A stretch of 64,000 nt of DNA from Dipteris shenzhenensis (lineage: Eukaryota; Polypodiophyta; Polypodiopsida; Gleicheniales). Within the stretch, counting starts at the first letter, position 1. Every line of letters begins with the position of its first letter. The notes under the pieces were generated by a model that saw only the letters and a program-made list of their open reading frames with translations, did not search any database and was not told the origin of the DNA. The position numbers were made by a program, and so were the translations under genes. Location: the NCBI GenBank assembly GCA_047967505.1, contig CM106541.1. The stretch is one strand, 5' to 3'. Below are positions 1 through 9,307 of the stretch, in pieces.

Positions 1-39
1 AATATAGAATATTCAAGTGGCTGCCATGATGTCTGCAGA
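1..39 (+). other. 5' leader or end of a 5' UTR intron of the MTP1-like gene
   Basis: The 39 bases before the transporter start contain two overlapping ATGs (26 and 29) in a different frame. That frame reads across the true start and stops after about 19 codons. The bases just before the start read tgtctgcag followed by aATGG, which looks like a 3' splice acceptor. If so, the out-of-frame ATGs lie in an intron and are not translated. Arabidopsis MTP1 is known to have an intron in its 5' UTR, so this is plausible, but the donor is outside the window. Confidence 0.35.
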
Positions 40-1392
40 ATGGAGAACTGTAGTTCACAACCATTGCTTGGGAATGAAATAAATCAGCAGGGAATCAGCA
101 ATGATTCACAAAACCTGGAAGGCAGATTCTGTGGTACTGGTTGTGGGTTTTCAGATGCAAAAAGCCGAGCGGAAGATGCACACGCCAGATCAGTTGCTAC
201 ACGAAAGCTTGGCATTGCTATTGTGTTATGTTTGGTATTCATTGCAGTGGAGGTGGCAGGTGGTCTGGTGTCCAATAGTCTTGCTATTCTTACTGATGCT
301 GCGCATCTGCTTTCAGATGTTGCAGGCTTTGCCATTTCCTTGTTTGCTATCTGGGCTGCAAGTTGGGAGGCCACACCTCGGCAAAGCTATGGCTACTTCA
401 GGCTTGAAATTATTGGCGCTCTTCTCTCAATTCAACTTATTTGGCTTCTAACTGGCATCATTGTGTATGAAGCTATCTACAGGATTATACATAGCAGTCA
501 GCCAATTGATGGTCGCCTTATGTTTATTGTTGCCAGCTTTGGATTATGTGTGAATATCGCTATGGTTTTTGTACTTGGTCATCATGGGCACAGCCATGGT
601 CACAACCACGCGCATGGGGATGAGCATGGGCATGGGCATTTGCATGAGCAGGGTCACAAGAGTCAGGTTCTGGATCATGATGGTCATGGTGATGATGATG
701 GTGATCACGGTCACAGTCACGGTCACAATCACTGTCACGATCACAATCATGATGGCAATCACAGTCATGATCATGGCGATGGTCATGACCACAACCATGG
801 TCACAGTCAGACTGGTGATAGTGGAGCAGGTGCTGTTGAGGAACACAGATATAGTTATAATGAAATTGAAAGAAAGGGAAGCTTCAAATTAGATATTGAC
901 ATTGACACAGAGGCCGCATCGCGCACAGGATATTCAGACGCTGGCAATATCAATGTTAGAGGGGCCTGGTTACATGTTTTTGGTGATTTGGTCCAAAGTA
1001 TTGGGGTGATGATTGGGGGTGCAATCATTTGGGTAAAACCTGAGTGGAGGATGGTGGATTTAATTTGTACTCTCTTGTTTTCATTGCTGGTTCTTGGTAC
1101 TACTGTCAAAATACTGAGAGACATAGTGGAGATTTTAATGGAAAGCACGCCTCGGGAGATTGATGTTAAAAAGCTTGAAAAAGGGCTCTGTGACATTCCA
1201 GGGGTTATTGCAATTCATGAATTGCACATCTGGGCAATCACAATGGGGAAGACCTTGCTTGCCTGTCATGTAACAATATTTGATGATGCTGATGCCGATG
1301 CTATTCTTCAAAACGTATTGGGTTATTGTGAACGAGTGTTTAATATCAGTCATGTTACTGTTCAAATTGAGAGGCATCGTGGAAACGTGTGA
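40..1392 (+). CDS. MTP1: MTP1-like vacuolar zinc transporter (cation diffusion facilitator)
   Basis: 450-residue CDF-family Zn2+/H+ antiporter of the plant MTP1/ZAT group, expected to load zinc into the vacuole. The N-terminal CGFSD motif (35-39) is typical of plant MTP1. Six membrane spans are visible near 56-77, 81-106, 121-147, 159-180, 309-331 and 338-358. The metal-site residues are present: H89-x3-D93 in span 2 and H312-x3-D316 in span 5. Between spans 4 and 5 lies a long loop with dense His/Asp/Gly repeats (about 181-256), the zinc-sensing loop of this family. The C-terminal cytosolic domain (359-450) ends with the family's ISHVTVQIE motif. The frame is open with no intron, as in Arabidopsis MTP1. 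The protein is longer than the roughly 400-residue Arabidopsis protein because of the His loop and an insert after it (257-300). No break is seen. Confidence 0.93.
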   Translation: MENCSSQPLLGNEINQQGISNDSQNLEGRFCGTGCGFSDAKSRAEDAHARSVATRKLGIAIVLCLVFIAVEVAGGLVSNSLAILTDAAHLLSDVAGFAISLFAIWAASWEATPRQSYGYFRLEIIGALLSIQLIWLLTGIIVYEAIYRIIHSSQPIDGRLMFIVASFGLCVNIAMVFVLGHHGHSHGHNHAHGDEHGHGHLHEQGHKSQVLDHDGHGDDDGDHGHSHGHNHCHDHNHDGNHSHDHGDGHDHNHGHSQTGDSGAGAVEEHRYSYNEIERKGSFKLDIDIDTEAASRTGYSDAGNINVRGAWLHVFGDLVQSIGVMIGGAIIWVKPEWRMVDLICTLLFSLLVLGTTVKILRDIVEILMESTPREIDVKKLEKGLCDIPGVIAIHELHIWAITMGKTLLACHVTIFDDADADAILQNVLGYCERVFNISHVTVQIERHRGNV

Positions 1393-2341
1393 CTGGTACA
1401 CACTCTGGTTGGAGCTGAAAGGTTATTTCAAATGTCTGTGGAGACTCATTTTACCCATTGACAAAGGGATGGTCAGGGGCCCCACCTAGTTGTAACTGGA
1501 CTGACGGATTTAGAGTACAAGCAGCACGAGCTGGTGGACGGGGCCATATTGACTATGATTGGACTTTTGAATGAACCACTTCGTAGTTCTATGTGGTATC
1601 AGGAGTCTGGGATTTTGAAGCTCCAGGCACTTCAGGCAACTAGGTCTAAAAGGTCCAAAGCTTGTAGAATGGATAATTTTTGGTCAATGTATTGCTCAGT
1701 TCACATAGCAGTTGCACTTTAAATATAAGAATAGGAAGAGCTCATTTTTGTAGTGATGTGATTTTTGCAATGAGAACATTAGGGTCCGTCTTTAATTTTG
1801 CAAGGATGATTGTTCTGGAGACTTTGCTCAAGTCAAAACGACTATGACTAAATGCAAAGTCTGGTATTTACAGAAGTGTGCTTGATTGAGATATCAATTC
1901 GTCAATGTTCTTTGAGCAGACACCTTGTTTTTATCAGGAAATGAGGCTGTCTTATCTGCACAATACATTGTTTTATAGCTGCATGTTTGGCCTGTTTAGG
2001 TTAAATAGGAGGTGAACAAAAGTACTTTCTACTAGCTTTATTTGACTCATCATTATATGAGCAATGTATGAAGTGTTGTCATATCTTTGTTTTTTTTGCA
2101 AAGCTGGATCGTGCATATTTTTTATTGGTCATATGGGATGGCTGAATAGAGAGTAATCATTGATAGCATGAAGAGGAAGGGAACTTTGGTGATATAATTG
2201 ATAATGCACTAGACTTGCAAAAATGCACCTTTATGGGTTTTTTTTCCGCTTGCAAATATTGTTTTGTGATAAAGAGAGATGAGAAGTGTGACCCATTGTT
2301 TACTAGATGAGCCAAACAAGCTTTTCCCATTAATAGCTTTG
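1393..2341 (+). other. 3' flank of the transporter gene, no further gene
   Basis: About 950 bases with no convincing coding region. The first few hundred bases should hold the 3' UTR; the short open frames here have no recognisable content. No clear canonical AATAAA signal was found at an expected distance, so the polyadenylation site is not called. Confidence 0.5.
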
Positions 2342-2413
2342 ATGGAAGGCCAAAGGGTGGCAATACGTATACCTAGTTGGCTCTCCTTGGAAGCCCAAAG
2401 GTAAGCATATGTA
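2342..2413 (+). repeat. Degenerate minisatellite, left part (split by the retrotransposon)
   Basis: Two related units are visible, at about 2342-2372 and 2386-2413, each built on tggaag-cccaaagg followed by an alternating ATACGTATA-like tail. A third unit lies just right of the retrotransposon (6599-6628). The element therefore appears to have inserted into a short tandem array with a period of about 45 bases. Confidence 0.6.
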
Positions 2414-3439
2414 TGTTAGAAATGACCCAACAGAGGGTACGCACAGTGGAAGACTGATAGTAATGCCCAGGAGCTCACACAGTGTGATGTGGGGTGTGGA
2501 ATCACTAACTTCTGAACTTATGTGCATAGATGTGCAAGCCATTAAATAGACAATTTTTAGAGACAAATATAGAAGCAACACTATATATTTCCTTCTGTCC
2601 ACAAAGTAGGACTGGATACAATACCAAAAGGTCCTACTACAAGCCTAGATCTTTGAGCTCGCGTACTCCACCTCGAGCATATGTAGACTCTCTCTAGATC
2701 CCTTCCACCTTGTTGCCTGGAAACGACCGTAGGTGGGCAGCACTTTGAGCTCAGTTTGCTGCCCTATGTCAGCCTCCTCCTCTTGTATGTAGGTCCAAGG
2801 GTGGGCCTATGACTACTGCTGTCTGCTCCCCAACTGCTGCTTCAAGTGATGATGAATGAGGGCCGGAGGCCCTTCTTTTATTGGCCCGCACCAAACTGGC
2901 CGACCAGTCTGTGGCTGGTCCAGCCCTATTAGGGCTCACAAACCGGGGCCTTTTGGGCCCACTCTTCTAGGGCCTTGGCCCTCTAATCAAGGCAAGGGCC
3001 CAGCCTATATAAAGGCAAGTCTTGCCTCATGGCAGCCTTCTTTGTTGCTCCAACAGGCCTCATCCATCCCCGTACTGCTTTGTACAGTTGTGCGCCACCT
3101 GTCCCAGGTCTGCACTCCCTCCGTATTGCTTTGTACAGTTGCACCACCTGTCCCGGGTCTGCTCACCCTTGCTGATGTCAGTGCTACCTGTCCGCCTCTA
3201 TTTGGGGCTTGTTCCAGTCCATACAGACAGCCCTTGAAGCGCCTCTGAAAGGCTGCTGTGCTGCCCACATGACAGCTCATGTGTTGCCCATGTGTCAACC
3301 CCTTATGGCTGTCCTTTCCCTGTGAGGTGCTGCCCATGTGGCAGCCCCCTCCCTTATCATTTTTGCCTAGGTTAACCCCCCCCCCCCCCATGCTCTCCTC
3401 ATATGGGGGCTTAAAGATGGGGAGGTGACCATTTCAACA
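2414..3439 (-). repeat. 3' LTR of the TR-GAG-like element
   Basis: Matches 5514-6588 over its whole length. It is 1026 bases, about 50 shorter than its partner, because of deletions near 2640 and near 2880. The TATA-like stretch present in the right LTR at 5991-5999 is altered here. Confidence 0.88.
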
Positions 3440-3451
3440 CCTCCTCTCACT
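3440..3451 (-). other. Polypurine tract of the TR-GAG-like element
   Basis: In minus orientation the sequence GTGAGAGGAGG lies immediately before the 3' LTR start (TGTTGAAATGG), as expected for the plus-strand primer of reverse transcription. Confidence 0.7.
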
Positions 3452-3949
3452 GACATATCCAGGCCCAGTGCCAACACGTCGATGACGATGCTCCAGTAAC
3501 TCCCTAGTCGTAGTCCTCTGGAACATTTTGATGTCGAAATCTTTTCCTGGCTTTTCATACAGTGGCTCTTGCTCCATCAAGTCCGGTTCCGCTTCCGCAC
3601 ACCATCCTGGTACACAGGTCCATCTTTGGTAGCACCTCTTGGCACTACCTCCTTCAGTTACATTCTCGCCTTTGAACTCGAGCAATCCAACTATCACGAT
3701 CTTCTAGTTGTCCCCCTCATAATGAGTGAACAACCTGGAGTCTTCCAAGCACCATGGTTTGAGGGTCTGTTTCAACTTGGCAAGGTCTGATATTTCCAAA
3801 TAACCTGGACCATGAACTCTCGTTGAGTTCTCAAGCAGGTACTCTTTTGGCTTCAGTACTCTTTGTTCATCACCTTCTAGTAATCTGCATCCGAGATTTG
3901 AAGAAGCACCAATACTTCCTCTTCTGCCTTCGAAGAAGGCCAATTCCTT

Positions 3950-5288
3950 TCAATCTCGTATCACTTGAGACAAATGAAGAGCAGAGTCTCTCCATAGCAT
4001 GCTATAAAGGCTCAAATGCAGAATATCAAGTACATACCAGACTGTTGTACTGCTTGTGTGTGTGCTCTGAAAGTAAACCTTGTACTGCATCGAGGCACCC
4101 ACCAAGAGCCTGTGTAATCTTGTATTGTCCCCTTCTGAAGTACACCATCCATCTGACCATGAGACCCCAGGTCCCTCCATGGAATCCACCCTCGTGTTAG
4201 TGTCAACAGCCATGCACCTGGAAGGTACTAAGTGCTCCATGTTGTCTTTCACCTTCACGAAGGCATTCGACTCCTCGTCGACCCACATCTCTATGTCAGA
4301 CATCCTCACCGTGATTTCTTGGTCAACATATCTGACCTCGGTAACACTTGGTGATGTCACCAGGAACAACTCTTCGATTACCACATTTGCTTTGGCCTCT
4401 CCCTCTGAATCTGAGTCGGACTCCTTTTTGTTCTTTCGATCCGTCTTTTTCTTTTTGCAGTCCTTTGCAAAATTTCCCGGCGTATTATAGCAGAAGCACT
4501 TCTTCTGCTTCCTCTTCAAAGTCTCCTCGTCGTTAGAGTCGTCTTTCTTGGACTTATAACCATTAGGCTTGCCCTTTCCTTTGCCAGCGCAATCCTTCGC
4601 CAGCATTGCCTTATCGTCTTTGTCATCGTCGTAGAGCTTCTCCCAGTAATGGACCCAACTCCTCAAACGTTAGAAGTTTGGTCCTCTGTCCTGCTGTCAC
4701 GGTCGTAACAAAGCACTTGAAACTCCGAGGTAGTCTCCTCAGTACCATCAAGGCCAAATGGCATGAGTCTGTCTTTTGACTAACTGTTGCCAGCTGGTCC
4801 CTCATCACCTTGACCTTCGTCAAGTGGCTATGTACCGTATCTCCTTCCTTATCAAGATTGTAGAGTTGATGCTAAAGAAGCAAAATCTGGGAGGTGTTGT
4901 CCGTCTCGTATAGATCCTTCAGAGTAACCCACGCCTCTACTGACGTCTCGGCCATCTGGATATGTGGAAGAACAGAGTCTGCCATAGTCCCTACGATTAA
5001 TGCCAGGGCACGGGCATCTCTGTCTTCCCAAGCTTCAAGCTCCTCTCTGTCTACTGCCATGACTATCTTCCCTTGCTTGCCCACCATGTCCTCTGGCTTT
5101 GCCTCCACTCCTGTTGTCAGCTTCCACAACTTCTGAGCCACTAAATGGCTTCGGATTTTCACCTTCCAGGTCGGGTAGTTGGTCCCGTCTAGTTTCCCAA
5201 ACTCTCCAAAGTTAGGGATAGTGAATGAGAGAAAATTGGGGGAGGAGGAAGGGAGAGCAGGGGCTGAAGAGGCTGTAGAGGTCGACAT
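3950..5288 (-). pseudogene. Degraded copia-type gag
   Basis: Read on the minus strand from the ATG at 5286-5288. The N-terminal part contains the plant copia gag signature (DGTNYPTWKVKIRSHL), followed by the helical UBN2-type region. An in-frame TAG at 4872-4874 interrupts it. The same frame resumes (4823-4623) with the typical LTKVKVMRDQL and TFEELG motifs and then shifts frame near 4640. The zinc knuckle is damaged: its second Cys is displaced by one and the His is replaced by Asn. The tail beyond about 4300 has no recognised domain. It normally forms the particle and binds RNA; this copy cannot make the full protein. Confidence 0.8.
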
Positions 5289-5489
5289 CTTTGCTATTAT
5301 ACCACACAGTAAAGTCAACCAAACTCAAATTTCAGTAGACCAGAACTCTGAACGCACCTGACTGAACCTGAGTCACCCTCCTCCTCACAAGGGCACAATC
5401 CTCCAGTCGTGGAAGTCGATTCCCAAGAGCGTCTGAATCAAGGTCGTCCTTCAGCAGGGTCCCTGCCTTTAGGCTTCCACACCTGTGAG

Positions 5490-5513
5490 CCTCCTACTTG
5501 GGCTCTGACACCA
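5490..5513 (-). other. Primer-binding site, initiator tRNA-Met type
   Basis: In minus orientation TGGTGTCAGAGCCCAAG directly follows the LTR end. The usual plant copia primer site is TGGTATCAGAGC, so there is one change in the first 12 bases. Confidence 0.8.
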
Positions 5514-6588
5514 TGTTAGAAATGACCCAACAGAGGGTACGCACAGCGGAAGACTGATAGTAATGCCTACGAGCTCACACATTGTGATGTGGGGTGTGGA
5601 ATCACAAACTTCTAAACTTATGTGCATAAATGTACAAGCCATTAAATAGACAATTCTTAGAGACAAATATAGAAGCAACACTTTATATTTCCGTCTGTCC
5701 ACAAAGTAGGACTGGATACAATACCAAAAGGTCCTTCTACTACAAGCTTGCCACTTCTAGATCTCTGAGCCCACGTGCTCCACCTCGAGCATATGTAGAC
5801 TCTTTGTCTAGATCCCTTCCACCTTGCTGCTTGGAAGCGAGCCTAGGTGGGCAGCACCTTGAGCTTAGTTTGCAGCCCTATGTCAGCCTCCTTCTCCTCC
5901 TATATGTAGGTCCAAGGGTGGGCCTATGACTACTGCTATCTGCTCCCCAACTGCTGCTTCCAGTGATGATGAATGAGGGCTGGAGGCCCTCTTTTTATAG
6001 GCCCCAAAGGGGGCTGGCAAATATCGACCAACCTGCACCAAACTGGCCGACCAGTCTGTGGCTAGTCCAACCCAATTAGGGCTCACAAACCGGGGCCTTT
6101 TGGGCCCACTCTTCTAGGACCTTCTCCAATCAAAGCAAGGGCCCAGCCTATATAAAGGTAGGTCCTTGTCTCATGGTAGCCTCCTTCCTTTGTTGCTCCA
6201 ACAGGCCTCATCCATCCCCGTACTGCTCCGTACAATTGCGCACCACCTCTCCTGGGTCTGCACACCCTTCGTATTGCTCCATATAGTTGCACCACCTGTC
6301 CCGGGTTTGCACACCCTTGCTGATGTCAGTGCCACCTGTCCGCCTCTATTTGGGTCCTGTTCCAGTCCGTATAGACAGCCCTTGAAGCGCCTTTGAAAGG
6401 CTGTTGTGCTGCTCACATGACAGCTCCTGTGTTGCCCATGTGACAACCCCTTATGGCTGTCCTTTCCCTGTGAGGTGTTGCCCATGTGGCAGCCCCCTCG
6501 CTTATCTTTTCTGCCTAGGTTCAACCCCCCCCGCCCCCATGCTCTCCTCATATGGGGGCTTACAGATGGGGAGGTGACCATTCCAACA
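5514..6588 (-). repeat. 5' LTR of the TR-GAG-like element
   Basis: 1075 bases, partner of 2414-3439, adjacent to the primer site and therefore the promoter-bearing LTR. On the minus strand a TATAAAAAG box lies at 5991-5999. Confidence 0.88.
5991..5999 (-). promoter_or_regulatory. TATA box in the 5' LTR
   Basis: TATAAAAAG on the minus strand inside a GC-rich stretch, about 480 bases before the LTR end. It is lost in the other LTR. A second TATATA stretch near 6150 is palindromic and could serve either strand. Confidence 0.45.
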
Positions 6589-6628
6589 TTGTAAGTATAC
6601 TTGGAAGCCCAAAGGTAAGTATATGTAA
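6589..6628 (+). repeat. Degenerate minisatellite, right part
   Basis: Contains the unit cttggaagcccaaagg with a GTATATGTA tail, almost identical to 2385-2413 on the other side of the retrotransposon. Confidence 0.6.
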
Positions 6629-7407
6629 CGTTTGGGTAACGGTATATCTACCACCATGCAAAACCAAGATCTCCTCTGCCCTGGTTTGGTTTGTCTCAAT
6701 GCATACATACTTAAAAGCGTGCCGCATCGCATCTCTATCCGACTCTCCTTACGAACTATAGGGAACGCCTTGGATCAAAGAGAAGCCTGAGAGATTGCGA
6801 GCTCAATAAGCACTATAGTTCGACCTGCCTTGCTTTGCCTTCCAAGGTAGGACTCTCTTGCCATTGACAGCTACGCTCAGCATATCTATACGGTTTTTCT
6901 TTTCAAAGCTCAATTGGCTCAGCTCCTCTATAAAGCTAGGAAGGCCATACCCATTGACCTCCATAAGGCATCGCCAGCAACGTATAATGCGTCGCTAGCA
7001 GCTTATATGATTGCGCTAGTTGTCTCGATTGCGTGTATGTCCTAGCAGCACTCATTTGAGTTAGCACCAAGGCTTACCGACACTCTTTTGAATTATCACC
7101 TGGACGTATACTCAATGTAAATGCTGCAAGGAGTCGCGCCATTTGCCATAAAGGCATACGTGGCTTAGCCAAGGCTTAGACTACGTGCAATATATCGTAA
7201 GCAGATCACGGGTGACCTTATTGGTTGTACAATTAGGAGTTACCTTTTGCATTGGTTATGCACACTAGGAAACATAGCATTTTGCCTATTGATCGTTTTA
7301 CACTTGAGATTTTCCATGCATTCCATATGGTCCTACATAAATCACTACTCTCGGTAAATCAAGAGCCTAAATTGGAAGGTGGAAGCCAATTATGTCAAAA
7401 TTTTCCA

Positions 7408-7600
7408 TAAAGGTTATGACATATTCTCTTATGTACATAGAGTTACGACATATTTCCTTATATACATAAGGGGTATGACATATTCTCTTATATATGTTCA
7501 TGCTTTTACATATGTACATTCTCTTATATATGATTCATGGACATGATAGGGTTATGAATTATACTCCACACATAGGGTTATGAAATATTCCCTTATACAT
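7408..7600 (+). repeat. Degenerate tandem repeat, period about 33
   Basis: About five to six units of the form GGTTATGACATATTCTCTTA followed by a TATACATA-like tail occur head to tail, with substitutions and small indels. Confidence 0.6.
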
Positions 7601-8012
7601 ATGGTACTCCACACCTACAAATGTGTGAGCAAGGATTAAGGAATTCCTCCTATCCATGTGTTTTTCCCTGGTTTATTCTTGTACTTTACTTTGGACATCA
7701 ATAACAAGTCCTGCAATGCTATGACACATGTCTTCCCTTCTTGTCCAAGTTAGGATACTAACGTAAAGGACCACTGGGAGGGACAAGTTTGGTTAGTTCT
7801 CTTATTTGGAAAAATGGAATCCTGATTGATATCAATCTAGCATCTATATTGTTTAACATGGGCACATACGTCATGTTTTTCACATTGAGTATCGGAACCC
7901 TCTTCTTCTGTGCTTGGTTTTTGTAGGGTGTGAAATGCACCCTTTGTATTGATAGAGAAGTGGTGGTAGCAAGTCATGGATGGTGGACTTAGATTCTTAA
8001 GCCTTTGGTTGA

Positions 8013-8128
8013 ATGTTAATGTTCCACAATAAATGCCTGTGAACTTAGGCACGTCTTTTTTTTTTTTTGCATGTTAATGTTCCACAATAAATGCATGTGA
8101 ACTTAGGAGAGTCTTTTAGTTTTTTGGG
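8013..8128 (+). repeat. 58 bp tandem duplication
   Basis: ATGTTAATGTTCCACAATAA and the following bases occur at 8013 and again at 8071. The copies are separated by a poly-T run that belongs to the unit. Confidence 0.75.
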
Positions 8129-8619
8129 GTAAACATTGCGGATGACATATGCTCTACCTCTTCATTTTTAGTCTCTCTCGTGTCATTGTACCAATTTCGA
8201 TCCATTGATTCAACTAAAGTTCAAAGACACCTTGGAAATCCATGTCATGACAAATTGCCGCCAATTCTCATACCTATGAAGATTGATCTGATCATGTCAT
8301 TATGGCTTAACCTATTTTTCCATCATGGCTTGGGCATGTGAGTATTAGACGGTGGCTTTGCTTCCAAGCTTATCTTGATGTTTTAAGGCTTGTAGCCTAG
8401 AGCATACTTGATACATGCAGCTAAGAATTTATGTGTAGAGTTTCAAAATGGTTTTGCTCAACAAACATTCTATGATAGCTTTGAACACAAGTTGCTTTGA
8501 TTTTACCCAGCCAAAAGGCTTTGATCACTTTTGCTATTTTTCGTCATGTACAATATCTGAGAAATTTAGCAAGTCTATTGATTGGTTGATCTTTATGTGC
8601 AAAATGATTTCATTGTGAT

Positions 8620-8960
8620 CTTATCTAGCATTGCCTTGTTAGAGACACGTTAGAGATAATGCTACCATGTGGTAGATGCACTAAGCTAAAAGGCCCCCAT
8701 TCTTCTTCACATGCTACACTAGTTTTGGATTGGCAACTGTTTTTCGTCTTCTATAATGGAGAATTGAAATCTCTTGTGTGATTTTACACATGGAATTTCC
8801 TTGGAAAATACATTCTAGATTTCCAAATGAAAGTTTTCTACATGCCTTCCACAACAACCATTCTTGAACTTCAAGGATTTTGTGGTGCTTCCCTTTGCTT
8901 AAGTTCCAAGGCAAGCTTCCATATAATATGGATTGTGATCCTTATTGATGCTCTAGTTTG
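8620..8960 (-). pseudogene. Possible remnant of a gypsy reverse transcriptase
   Basis: One minus-strand frame reads KTSVACEEEWGPFSLVHLPHG, which resembles the gypsy RT palm segment (KT-F-xxx-WG-F-xxx-MPFG). A plausible EDEK-like segment lies upstream in another frame. Stops and frame changes are frequent, and the catalytic aspartates could not be located. Confidence 0.3.
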
Positions 8961-9254
8961 CTCACTCCCCAACAATTAACTAATGGGTGCTGGGTGTTCA
9001 ATGCTCATGAACCATTAACCCGACCCGTGTAGTGCTCAAATGAAGATGCTCTCTCTTGCAATCCTCGGTGAGTTGTGTATGTGTGTGTTTGAGTGTGATG
9101 AAAGCAAACGTCAACAAAACAACTCAGAGGATGGGGTCGAGTTCTTAACAACACAATTAAATAGATAGAGCAACATCATATGAACAAGTTGAAGTAACAG
9201 ACACACTTGTATCAAGGAATTCTATTTACAACAAGCTCCTAACCAAGCAAGCCA

Positions 9255-9256
<2 letters not shown>

Positions 9257-9306
<50 letters not shown>
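9257..9306 (+). repeat. (GA)n microsatellite
   Basis: About 25 uninterrupted GA units. Confidence 0.95.

Positions 9307-9307
<1 letters not shown>

Larger units (their letters stand above)
2414..6588 (-). mobile_element. TR-GAG-like non-autonomous copia-type LTR retrotransposon
   Basis: A 4.2 kb element on the minus strand with two recognisable LTRs (2414-3439 and 5514-6588). Both LTRs start TGTTAGAAATG and end in ATT(T/C)CAACA on the plus strand, so the TG...CA ends are intact. A primer site complementary to initiator tRNA-Met lies next to the right LTR, and a purine tract lies next to the left LTR in minus orientation. The flanks are ATGTA and TTGTA, consistent with a 5 bp target duplication carrying one change. 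The 2.07 kb interior holds only a degraded copia-type gag and its zinc knuckle; no protease, integrase, RT or RNase H motif was found. It therefore depends on enzymes from other elements. The LTRs differ at about ten of the first 125 aligned bases and by two indels, so the insertion is not recent. Confidence 0.88.
6629..9256 (+). other. Non-coding spacer with small repeats
   Basis: No gene recognised. It holds degenerate tandem repeats at 7408-7600, a 58 bp tandem duplication at 8013-8128 and a weak retroelement trace on the minus strand at 8620-8960; each is listed separately. Confidence 0.5.

Noticed and set aside
544-892. Met/Val/Thr-rich open frames overlapping the transporter
   Set aside because: They are out-of-frame readings of the His-rich repeat.
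7408-7600. Possible CRISPR-like repeat-spacer pattern
   Set aside because: Units are contiguous and degenerate with no unique spacers, and the genome is a plant's.
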